From contig OY756958.1 in assembly GCA_963580455.1 (NCBI GenBank), positions 29,338,501 through 29,402,500 on the forward strand: 64,000 bases of DNA, read 5' to 3'. Source of the DNA: Euonymus europaeus. Taxonomy: Eukaryota > Streptophyta > Magnoliopsida > Celastrales > Celastraceae. The position numbers and the translations under genes are program-made. Positions 10,958 to 21,031 of the stretch are shown here, one piece after another (positions within the stretch are counted from its first letter, which is position 1; every line of letters starts with the position of its first letter). The notes under the pieces were generated by a model, which was given only the letters and a program-made list of their open reading frames with translations, searched no databases and was not told the origin of the DNA.

Positions 10958-13329
10958 TGATAAAATCAGTCATATCTAGCCTTCCGATCTATCATATGTC
11001 AGTATTTAAAATTCCAAAATTAGTTGCAGCCAAGATTGAAAAACTTCAGCGGAATTTCTTGTGGGGTGACACGGATAATCAGAGGAAAATTCATAACATT
11101 AAATGGGACCAGGTTATAAAGTCTAAGAAGAGGGGTGGATTGGGAATCGGGTCCATTTTAGACAAGAATAAAACTCTTTTGTTTAAGTGGATTTGGAAAT
11201 ACAATCAGGCACAATCAGTTTGCAAAACTTGGTGGAAATCCCTTATTCAAGAAAAATACAACTTGCCGAATACAATTTGCCATCCAGTCATCTCCGCTTC
11301 TTATTCGCCTATATGGAGGAATATTCAGTCTCTCCTTGAGCCCTCTGGTGGCAAGATGGAGGAAATTATCAATAAAGGGTTAGCATTCAGGTGTGGGAAT
11401 GGTTGCTCCATCAGGTTTTGAGAAGATTGTTGGGTGGGTTCTGCGCCTTTGAATGTCCAGTTTCTCCGTCTCTACAATGCTTGTCAATTACACAATCAGC
11501 CGATCAACAATTTTGAATTTTGGGATGGGATAAATTGGGTCTTGAATATTACATGGAGGAGAAATTTATTTTCTTGGGAAGAAGATCAAGAAAATTCTCT
11601 TCTTGATGTCATTGGCAAAGCTGTTTTATGTCAAGGCCAGGAGGAAAAAATAATTTGGCAGCATTCAGTCGATGGGATATATTCAACCAAATCTCTTATT
11701 TTAGCTGCAGACTCCTCTGAAATTTCTCTTGTTGATTTGTCTTGTAGTAGAATTTGGAGGAGTTGGGCCACTCCAAAAGTTGAATTTTTCATATGGCTTC
11801 TTATTCAAGGGAAATTAAGCACCCGTGAGGCGTGATAGGTTTTTTCGTATGGGTATTCTTGATCAATCCAATGCTTGTTGTCCCTTTTGTCTTGATTATC
11901 CTGAATCGGTTGATCACTTATTTCTTTTATGCAAATTTTCTAGTAAAATTTGGAACAAGATTTTACTTTGGTGGGGTGTGGAATAGTGCTCTCCAGCTTC
12001 AATAAGGGCTTTGTTTGATCAATGACCTTTTTTTCGAAGGGAACGCAAGTGTTAAAGGTTTGGGTTATGCTATTTGCAGTGACAGTTTGGAGTTTGTGGA
12101 TAGAGCGCAATTCCATCATTTTTGAAAATAAAGAAGTGGATTGGGATAACATTCTTTATGTAATCTTTATTCATTTTGGAACTTGGTTAAAAGCTATCAA
12201 TATCAATTTGATGTTGAAGGGAGCTGAATTATTTTCCTCTTCAGATGGCTTGAAAAAAAATTTAGTGCTTCAAAAACCTTCTAGGATAGTGTCTAGTTGG
12301 TCGGCGCCTCCCTTAAATTATTTAAAGTGGAATACAGATGGATCGGTGCAAGGTTCAAGAGCTGGTATTGGCGGGGTTTTGCGTAATTCTGATGGGAATT
12401 TTTTATGCATTCTCTCAAGGCCGATGGAGGTCGATGATCCAAATATGATTGAGGTTAAAGCAATTAGGAAGGCTCTTCATATTACGATCCAGCGCAATGA
12501 ATATCTTGATAATCAATATGTGGTTGAGTCGGATTCTAAAAATGCAATTCATTGGTTGGTGGATCCTTCTCCAAATCCATGGAGTTTATCTTCGGATTTC
12601 AATGTCATTTCTAATTACTCTTCTTTATTGTCTTCAGTTACTTTTCGACATATTTTGCGAGAATCCAACATGGTGGCTGATTCCTTAGCAAAGCAAGGTT
12701 GTAATCGAGATGTTTTTTTTGTAGCTTGGTTGAATGACCAATAATCTTGTTTTTATGCTGGTTGTGAATGTGGGATTGGTTTTTTTTTTGTGGCTGGTTG
12801 GCTGCTTGCAGTTGTTGAAGCTCTCCTCGTGTGGCTTTGTGGTGGTGTTGGTTTTGGGCTATTTATTCTTCGATTTTGGTTGTATAGTGGCTGGGTAGTG
12901 CTGTGGTATCTTTCTATTCAGTTCAATTTGCTGGTTTGGGCATGGTGTCATAGTTGCAAGGAAGGTGGCTGCGGGTTAGAAGCTGCTGGTTATCATATAT
13001 TCAATTTGAAGTTGTTTTGTTCTCTTTGTGGCATGTGAGTGGAGGTCTTGCTCAGGTTCGCATTGGTGATTTTCTTTGCCTTGGTGCTCTCGGTTTCTTC
13101 TTGTTTTTGTTTCAATTGCTAGTTTTTTGTTTTATCAGTTGCTTGCTTAATTGTTCTTGTTCCTTTGAGTTTTTGTTCCTTTGTCTTTAAGTTGCTTCAT
13201 GTTGTATCGTCTTGTTTTCTTTTGTTTTGAGTAGTTTCTCGTTGTAATCTCGGTATTCCTCCACCATAAGTGAGGCTATTGATAAAATTTGGAGGTACCG
13301 TCATCTTTTATAAATAAAATAAAATATTA
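10958..13329 (+). mobile_element. 5'-truncated L1-type LINE with degenerate ORF2
   Basis: The reading order matches the 3' half of a plant L1 ORF2. The end of reverse transcriptase (SSLPIYHMSVFKIPK, FLWGD) comes first. The zf-RVT domain follows, with CCPFCLDYPESVDHLFLLC around 11870-11940, and last an RNase H domain at 12337-12690 (WNTDGSVQGSRAGIGGVLR, later ESDSK and VADSLAKQG). The coding sequence is broken: an in-frame TGA at 11419-11421 where Trp is expected, a frame change near 11830, and a stop near 11985. A T/G-rich 3' UTR follows and ends in an A-rich tail near 13310-13329. A 9-bp ATTACAATA occurs at both borders (10949-10957 and 13330-13338), a plausible target-site duplication. Confidence 0.85.
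12982..13148 (+). repeat. LINE 3' UTR segment with a second copy at 18.2 kb
   Basis: This part of the 3' UTR is nearly identical to 18211-18380, with a few base changes over about 165 bp. Both copies are on the plus strand, so they descend from the same LINE family. Confidence 0.85.
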
Positions 13330-13338
13330 ATTACAATA

Positions 13339-13884
13339 GAATATGATATTATATTGTAATTGTACAATTAAATATCATATACAATGGAATAACAATGAAA
13401 TATGATGTTACAATGGAATGAGATATATGAGATGTTTAGGGCTGAGATGTTTAACATTTTTGAATTATATTATTGTCTGCTTAATTATCACTCATATTTT
13501 TCTCAAATAAATTGTTCACATGAATATTATTCGAAATAGTATAAATTTGTCAAGGAGGATTAACGCAATAGCATGATTGGCATATGGCATTGTAGATATA
13601 TATATATTCCAATCAAGGGTTATTTAGTTTCAATAATTAAATAAAAAACCTGAAAATAATAGTAATGCAATACACCTTATGTCAAGCATAGCTTAATATC
13701 AACCAACCAAGTTTTATAACAATATCTTTATTAGAATATATAATATCCTCAACCATCCATAGAAATTAAGAGAAACTTTGAAATAGCAACCTTCAAATAG
13801 TCGTCAAGCAAATGAATAAAATCATCCATCAGAAGCTATATGTAAGTTTTCTTATTTCATAATATATTAGTCTCTACCTTAACT
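13339..13884. other. Right inverted-repeat arm and 3' flank of the MYB gene
   Basis: The arm to about 13443 mirrors 10838-10920. Within the rest, 13564-13596 is an exact 33-bp copy of part of the MYB coding repeat (14188-14220). Otherwise this is AT-rich spacer and the presumed 3' UTR of the minus-strand MYB gene. Confidence 0.65.
13564..13596 (-). repeat. Displaced 33-bp copy of a MYB coding repeat
   Basis: All 33 bases match 14188-14220 inside the MYB exon, where they encode [11 protein letters not shown] of repeat unit 2. The copy lies about 290 bp beyond the MYB stop codon and is not translated in the gene model. Confidence 0.85.
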
Positions 13885-16197
13885 TCACTGCTTTGGATCA
13901 TAGGAAGGGGAATGAGATGCAAAGAGTTGATTCACTTCTTCAACGGTACTCAAGTCAGTGAAAGAAGGCAACGATGCTATCAATGGCGCCGAAGTGTCCT
14001 CGGCCATGAAAGACGATGGTGGTGCAGCAGCAAGATTGAAAGATGGCATTGTAGATCGCGCTGCACCTTGATTTGTGTTTGAGGACAGCAAAGACGGCGG
14101 AGGCGCAGCAGCAGCATGAATGGCATATGGCATTGTAGATGGAGATGCACCTTGATCAGTGTTTAAGGACCTGAAAGACGTCGGTGGCGCAATAGCATGA
14201 TTGGCATATGGCATTGTAGACAGCGATGCACCTCGATCAGTGTTTGAAAAAATGAAAGACGGCTGTGCCGCAGCAGCTAGAATATTGGCATATGGCAATG
14301 TAGATGGTGGTGCACCTTGATTAAGGTTTGAGGTTATTGAGTTCCTTATAGATCTTGAAGTAGTAGAAGCCATATTTCTTTCAAGGCGAAGGAAATGCTT
14401 TTGAGCATGGCTAGCAACTTGAGTTGGGGTCTTACTTTTCACACAATTCCTTGAGATGCTTCTCCAGTCTCCTTTTCCATACTTTTCCAGTCCTTCCAAG
14501 AACAACCTGAATCCAAAAATAGTTGCATGAGCAAGGTCCGAATGTTTGTTAAGAATCTTAGGATAAACCCGAGAGGAAGGTTCGCGATGGTCGGAGAGGG
14601 GAAGATTCGTGAGGGTTCTAATAAAAACTTTCAAATTTTCTTTAGAAATCCTTGCAAACCCACCTCTTCCAATCGCTACAAACTTCATTCCAAGTTTAGC
14701 CTTAAATGTTTATGTTGCTTGAAAACAATTGAAGATTTTAGGTTGCAGTATATATCGATCATGCATTTTACTTTTTATAAGGAATGAAAATACTAATTTT
14801 TTTTTATAGAATAAGCAAGATGCTTTAGGTAATAATAGAGTTAGAGCATTTGATTAATTTCTTAAAATTTTCATCATAAAGAAAGAATAGGAAGAAGAAA
14901 AAAAAGAGTATCCAACTTAGATACATGCTTCACCCTTTTACTTTTGAAAGACGCCATAAGTTTTAATATCACTATAACCAGAAAAGGGTTTTTGTGTTAA
15001 GAGGGTAACAATACAGTTTTTATATTTTTCTTTGTTAGATTATGTATAAATGATGAGAAATAATAAACTATAAGATCCATCTCCATAAAAACAAAAAATG
15101 TGTATCAAATTATTTTGCTAGAAAATAAAGATGTTGTCTTTTAGAAAATAGGGAAACGAAGTATCCACGAGATTTTCACTATTTTCTCTGAAAATTATAG
15201 TGCTTGCTTTATTCGAATCTAAATAAATACATTTTTGATAAACTAGAAAAATAAATATGAAAACAGTATTTAGAAAATGGGGGCACAAATTAAAAACTAT
15301 TTTCCAAACCAAACAACATCAAATAATTGAAATTAGTATGTAAAGAATGTATAGAAGCAATGTTCTACCACATATAGGATTGAAATGCATTTGAGATCGT
15401 ACAAAAAAATCATATAAATTTATTAAAATTCTATAATATTTATATTTTTTTTTTCGATCGTATCATGATCGATACGAAATAAATGATTGCTAAAATATGA
15501 TGTGAGAGTAAAAATCTGATTTGTTCTGATAATCCCGTCAATAGTTAAGGGATCCCTCGGTTAGATCCATATTTATATCAAAATACATGTACGAATATTC
15601 GAAGGATTTATGTAAAAATACAGAAAAAGATGAATTAATTCCTTCAATTCTCTTTTGCCTTCCCCGATCCGGACAAAAACTTCACCAATATAAACACCAA
15701 TAGTACAAAATTATATTCAAACATGTTTAAATCAGAATTATGTTACCCTTCTAGCTAACATATAATCCGATCCCCTTCTCTGAAACAAGCAAACCCTAAC
15801 AAAAAATTAGTGAGTGAATGAATACTTACTCATGTTCCTCTCGCGTCCATGGACTTGGTTTCCTTCTTTGTCGATGGTCATTGGTGTTGCCTCCGACGAC
15901 ATGAGCAGAAAATGAATCCACATGAGCAGAAGATGAATTACTTATAGAAATGCTGCTTCCCTCATAGTTGGGTAGCGGGACAAGACCAGCCTCAATCATT
16001 TCAATATCATGGACTAAATCTTCGTAATGTTGTTTGATCTGATCGACTGTTTTGCTTGACAGTCGAGTGGCTATCTTTTCAAATAAATCTGGAAAGACAT
16101 GATCAAATTCAGCAAGTGCATTTTCAAATAGTGTATTTTCTTCGTCTGTCCAGTATTGTGTTTGGGAAGGAACAGGTGAAGAAGATATGGGATCCAT
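13885..16197 (-). CDS. DIVARICATA-like (SHAQKYF-type) MYB transcription factor
   Basis: There are two exons: 16197-15830 and 14506-13885. The intron starts GTAAGT, ends CAG and splits a Glu codon; the product is 329 residues. The first SANT/MYB domain ([18 protein letters not shown], then [13 protein letters not shown] and [15 protein letters not shown]) matches the N-terminal domain of DIV proteins. The second begins [20 protein letters not shown] and ends ASHAQKHF, the SHAQK(Y/H)F hallmark that binds the TATCC/I-box class of sites. The C-terminal 130 residues consist largely of four tandem units of about 28 residues. The methionine at 16197 is preferred over in-frame upstream ones because a TATATAAA box lies at 16367-16360 on the minus strand. 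Known role of the family: nuclear transcription factors of floral asymmetry, ABA and salt responses. The exact orthologue is not resolved. Confidence 0.9.
13960..14335 (-). repeat. In-frame tandem repeat, four units of about 28 codons, in the MYB gene
   Basis: Each unit follows the pattern (N/D)(Q/R)GAxxST(M/L)P, then an Ala/Pro-rich stretch, then a Ser-Asn-Thr spacer. The units start at NQGAPP, DRGASL, DQGASP and NQGAAR. Because the DNA is also similar between units, this looks like a coding minisatellite that grew by in-frame duplication. It lies wholly outside the DNA-binding domains. Confidence 0.85.
14507..15829 (-). other. MYB intron (1,323 bp)
   Basis: This AT-rich intron lies between the codons for REEH(E) and LFLEGL, a usual intron position in DIV-like genes. 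I see no embedded gene. Confidence 0.85.
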
Positions 16198-16359
16198 TAT
16201 CGCAAGAAATACGAAGCTTAGTAGATGAATGTAATTGATTATATGATTCATAATCTGATTACTTAAGAACTCACCAAAATTAAGCATGCATTTATGGTAA
16301 AGTATGCAAATAAAAATCCAGCGAAATACAGTTTTAGTTTCCATAAGATGCAAAACACG

Positions 16360-16367
16360 TTTATATA
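16360..16367 (-). promoter_or_regulatory. TATA box of the MYB gene
   Basis: TATATAAA on the minus strand lies about 165 bp before the chosen start codon. Confidence 0.5.
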
Positions 16368-16954
16368 TGGTAAATTAATCACTTCTATATACTCACTGTA
16401 GTCACATTCTTCTCACGTGCACAATAAATTATCAGTTTTGGATGGTTGGACTCGTACCTTATAGGAAATACGAGAAAAAAAATAATAATAATTACACTCT
16501 TAATGAATTTTATTGATAGAATTAAACTCTTATTTACCAATGTGGGCCCGTGGCCTTGCGGTGTACATGCCTTAATTTATCTTCTTGTTTTTTTTTTGTT
16601 TTTTTTTTGTTGTTGTTGTTGATAAGAAGAGAAGTATACTAGATTAAGAAGACAAAGATATTACATCAAAGTCCACCAGTTGTGTTGGCCACAACGGAAA
16701 GGTAGTAAACCAAAACACACTAGAACATTGCGACAACACGCGCGCATATATATATATAGCAACCCCATGTGCCCGCCATGTGCCCTAATTTTCGAATATG
16801 AGAGTAGGCTACTGATGAGAAAGTTTAGGTTATCTGTAAGAAATCATCAATTATAATATCTTCTTCCGAGTTCCCAACTAGCTTCATTTGCAGCACCAAT
16901 CATTTCACTATCAAACCCGACTACCCGAGTAACTTAGGGTCTGCTCATGCATCT
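16368..16954. other. Intergenic region upstream of the MYB gene
   Basis: No gene is seen. At 16585-16625 a T-rich run ends in (TTG)n followed by GATAAG. Read on the minus strand this is CTTATC-(CAA)n-poly(A), like the tail of a retroposon, but no body or target-site duplication could be defined. Confidence 0.5.
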
Positions 16955-17565
16955 CAATGGAATCCTCTTGGCGTTGGACAATATAAATGGAATGTGAATG
17001 GCTCCACTATAGGTAAACTAGAAGAGCAGGTATTGGGGGAGTTTTGAGGGATGAATTGGGCCATATTATCTGCAGGTTACGTTTTCTTGTACTGCTGACA
17101 TTTGTGAATCAAATCAAGCTGAACTCGTGGTCATTCAAAAAGCTCTGGAATTATTCGTCACTTCTCCAAAGTTAATAGAAGCTAGCTAGCCTCGTTCTGG
17201 AGATGGAATCATCTAATGCTTGCATATGGGATAGGGATGATGAGAATGCACCATGTAAACTCAATTTCATACAAAATGCAATATGGTCCTACAAATCTAA
17301 GCTCAGGTCACTTTAGATTATAAAATATTAGAAGAGAAAGCAATGGACTTGCAGACATTTTAGCCAGAGAAGGGTTTTGTTGCAACAAGATTATGTAAAC
17401 TAATCTTGAACCTAGAGAAGTTATGTTTTTATTTCTCCATTTTACTTCCGTCTTTATTTCTTTCTCCTCCCCTTTGTATCCCTCTCAGGCAATCCGCATT
17501 GATACCCTGTTGTCTTTCTTCCTTTCTTTTTTTTATATATGATGCTGCTTTATTAAAAAAAAAAC
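16955..17565 (+). mobile_element. Degenerate LINE fragment with RNase H remnants
   Basis: Translated in shifting frames, it gives RNase H-like pieces: KWNVNGSTIG, RAGIGGVLRDELGHI (about 17025-17070), and later RRESNGLADILAREGF (about 17330-17380). A T-rich 3' UTR and a poly(A) run (17554-17564) follow. Several stops and frame changes mean it is not functional. Confidence 0.7.
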
Positions 17566-17579
17566 TTCTTCCGACTGAG

Positions 17580-17735
17580 CCAACATAGGCTTAATGAGAC
17601 ATGATACAGTACATAAAGAGTCACCCTCCAAATCAATCTCAACAATATCCATATGCAATGCAAGGCTAGCAACCAACGCTTCAATTACGCGAGACTCCGA
17701 GCAGCCGCTTATAGGGAAGGCAGCCTTTATCTTTG
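17580..17735 (-). mobile_element. RNase H-like fragment, opposite strand
   Basis: The minus-strand translation reads ESRVIEALVASLALHM, then DIVEIDLEGDSLCTV, which fits the second half of a retroelement RNase H (E...A...AL, then the EGDS strand). It is short, has no flanking domain and is probably a LINE remnant separate from the plus-strand fragment next to it. Confidence 0.5.
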
Positions 17736-18210
17736 TTAGAATAATGAGAATGAAGGTAATTATATAATTTAATTGTATTCATTTCAATCAGTTGCAAGCC
17801 TCTTCTATTTTTAGAGGAGAAAACTCAACTTACATAGTTACATGACAAACTAAAATATAGTAAAAAGATAAATCATAATACTTGCAACTAGGAGAAACAA
17901 GCCTATAATAACATAAATTAACTAATATCTAATAGTAAAATTAACTTTCCATTAAATACTCTCTCCAGGCATCAATCAAGACAATATATAATATTCTTTC
18001 TTTCGAATCAATATGAACTTCTTTAAAAACTATTCAACACTCTGTTTAATTGATCAAGTTTTAGGTATCTAGCAAGCAAAATATCTGACATTGGTAGGTG
18101 ACAGCCGATAGCATGATTTATAAATTTAAGCTCTAAACTTGTACATATCCTAAGATCCAAAGCAGACAATACGTCTATAAGTGGATTGAGCCTCTCCCAT
18201 CTTCGTATTT
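17736..18210. other. AT-rich spacer
   Basis: No gene, RNA or repeat that I can name. Confidence 0.5.
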
Positions 18211-18390
18211 GCTGCTGGTTATCATATATTCAATTTGAAGTTGTTTTCTTCTCTTTGTGGCTTGTGAGTGGAGGTCTAGCTCAGGTTCGCATTGGTGATT
18301 TTCTTTGCCTTGGTGCTCTTGGTTTCTTCTTGTTTTTGTTTCAATTGCTTATTTTTTTGTTTTATCAATTGCTTGCTTGCTTCTTCTCAT
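18211..18390 (+). mobile_element. LINE 3' UTR remnant
   Basis: This is a near-identical copy of 12982-13148. It lacks the coding part and the terminal A-rich tail, so it is a piece of a once longer insertion. Confidence 0.75.
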
Positions 18391-20086
18391 GCCTCTCGAG
18401 TTTTTCAAATTGTATTTTCACATCACAATGGTTTATTGAATTCTATCATAGATCGATGCTCCATCTGCATGACTCTAGGCTCATGAATTGTATAAGAGAT
18501 ATCTACATAAGATGTGGCTCAAAACACATCCAAAAAGATTGTCTCTCAAAATTTTGCCGATTTTAGATTTGGAAACTTCTAAACGAACTCCATCCAAGGC
18601 CAAAATCCTCAAGAGATCGACCAATAATATCCTAGGATGCAAAAGAGACAAGTTGTGCCCCATCTATTGTTTTTCCTTTTTATCTTTTGTGAGATGAATT
18701 GCATCACCCTGCCCCTACGTACATGTGAATGATCTAAATAGTCAAGCAGATAGAAAAGCAAAACTCACCTTACAAAAGATGTATCTTTTTATCAAAAGCA
18801 TTCTTAATTAAAGAACAAGATTTGGTTATTTTTTGAACGTCATGAATTTCCCTCCCCTCCTCCCTCAATTTTTGTCCTAAAATTATAGAATTTTAAACAA
18901 ATGAAAGATCATATATACATCGTCAGCTGGTCGATCAATGTCATCATATTTTTTATATTTATCCATAAGCATTTGTGTGTGACAGAGAGGGAAAGGAAGA
19001 CTTGCAAAGAGATATGCTTTTGCAAAAGACATTTTAGTCTTAAAGGAAATTAAAGGATGATGCAAGAAAGAAGAATGGAAAGTGTGTGTGGAGGAGGTAC
19101 AGTGCATGAAAGGTTGATAAATGGTTGTTTGTGTGTATGCTTGCTCAAAGACATGCTTCTATTAATTAATCCCAAGGATATTCTAGCAATGTCTTTTGGT
19201 TGTTTTCAAAATGTAAGCAAACATCGATATTGTCCAATCTACTAAGGATGATCCATGCCGGTAACTCATGGAAACTAAAGTCACAAACTTCAAGAAAAAA
19301 AAAGACTCTGAATTTAATTTGCAACAAAGGTAAATATGTGTTGGAGCACACACCTATGACCTACCCAATATGCATGTGTGTTGGCCTACCCGTGGATTCT
19401 TATTTTTGCATGACCAATGCCGCATCAATCATTAATTTATAACACATAAGTGAATCATTTATAGTGAAGGTTAAGTACTCATGATGATTGAATTGGCTGG
19501 AAATGAATCCTTCTAAGTAAGTGACTCGAGTTTAACTCGTCACATCAACACTTCACGATCAATGGCGGATCCAGAAATTATGGATTCAATGGAGGCTGAG
19601 GCTCCCTATTCATTTTCGTTATTTTTTTTAAAAAAGAAATTATATATTGTGAATGTTGACTACTCTATCCAGAAAAGCAGAAGGATAGATGAAATAAACT
19701 CAATTAATAAATATTAAAACAACATTGCATTGGTTAATTCTAGTTAATAATATTCAAAATCTCTTCTCCCGAGCCTCGGAAGATATATAATGTATTTCCA
19801 AAATTTAAGCATGTGTGGAAATACAAATCAGAAATGATATTGATGACTAGCCCGTAGCGCATAAAGGTCAAAAATACACAAAGATGGGTCCCAATTAATC
19901 CGTCGTCATGAAATGTGTTAAAATATCAGCCTAAAGATAAGGACTCCTACGTCTCACCCAATCACCATTATACCGTTCCTACGCAATCCCTTATCCGCTT
20001 ACCAAACACAATGTAATATTTACTTTTTCTAAATTTCACTTTTGCTTAGCCAACTACGTACTCTGTTTCTCTACTTTTCCCAAAAA
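18391..20086. other. Gene-poor spacer
   Basis: I see no coding sequence that I can support. Short open frames at 18.2-18.7 kb and 19.0-19.4 kb lack recognisable motifs. Around 19561 the phrase AATGGCGGATCCAGAAATT resembles a motif common in dispersed plant repeats. Confidence 0.5.
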
Positions 20087-20102
20087 CTAGTCATACAACT
20101 TT

Positions 20103-20130
20103 TTTTGTTTTGATAAGTAAAAAAAAAAAT
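20103..20130 (+). mobile_element. 28-bp micro-retroinsertion (LINE 3' tip)
   Basis: A 28-bp segment made of T-rich sequence, GATAAGT and a poly(A) run is flanked by an exact 16-bp direct repeat CTAGTCATACAACTTT (20087-20102 and 20131-20146). The GATAAG plus poly(A) end and the long target-site duplication are those of a LINE copy truncated almost to its tail. Confidence 0.8.
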
Positions 20131-20160
20131 CTAGTCATACAACTTTATTCTACTTGACTA

Positions 20161-20161
<1 letters not shown>

Positions 20162-20198
<37 letters not shown>
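20162..20198. repeat. (TA)n microsatellite
   Basis: About 17 TA units just after the micro-retroinsertion. Confidence 0.9.
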
Positions 20199-20199
<1 letters not shown>

Positions 20200-20840
20200 A
20201 ATAATTAATGGTTGATACTTGCATTTATTTGCGGGTCGGATTAAGCCCTTAATTTGGAAGGCCCAACAAATAAAGCACCGATAATCTTAAAAGTTTAATT
20301 AATTTTCTCGTTTGAAATAACATCTAAAAAAAATGTTTAAACTCACACTTTTGAGATGAAAACTAACCGACAAGCAACAGAGAGTGTCGGAGTCGGAGAC
20401 TGAAGAGGATTGTCTTGCATTTATAGGGTAAATTGCGATCTCCCCCACCTTTATCCATTCTGAGTTTTTTCTAATTTTCAGGGAAAGTGAGAGGAAGAAG
20501 AAAAAAACCTCAAAAAGAAAAGAGTGGAAATGTACATGCATAGACAATTAACTGAGTCACACAAAAGCAAGTTATAGTGAGTGATACACTATTTATATTG
20601 CACCCCAAAAGTACAAGCATCTATGACTGTGAATAAATAACCAGCAAAAAAAAAAGGAATCTCTTATCTTTGCAAATTAACTAAAATGAACCCCCCACAA
20701 CAAATTTTGGGATCACCCAATTGCTTGCTTGCCCTCTATACTTGACCAATTAGAGGAAATGCCCTTTGCTTTTGTCTGAAGAAAGATGTCGGGGGTATTT
20801 TCGCCAATTCAATTAAAAAAATTATGAGACCTGAAAACCA

Positions 20841-20848
20841 TATAAATA
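20841..20848 (+). promoter_or_regulatory. TATA box of the GH17 gene
   Basis: TATAAATA lies 184 bp before the start codon. The presumed 5' leader holds a (CT)n tract at about 21000-21027, common in plant leaders. Confidence 0.5.
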
Positions 20849-20995
20849 CCAGTTTTAAGTTCCATGTACATCATATCATATGCAAGGCAACGTACCCCAA
20901 CGGTAAATTATTCAAACAAGTAAAGAAAGGAATTCATAGCTTCCCCTGCATCTCTATATCACTTCTCTTTCATTCTCAGATTGGAATTCTTAAAC

Positions 20996-21030
<35 letters not shown>

Positions 21031-21031
21031 C

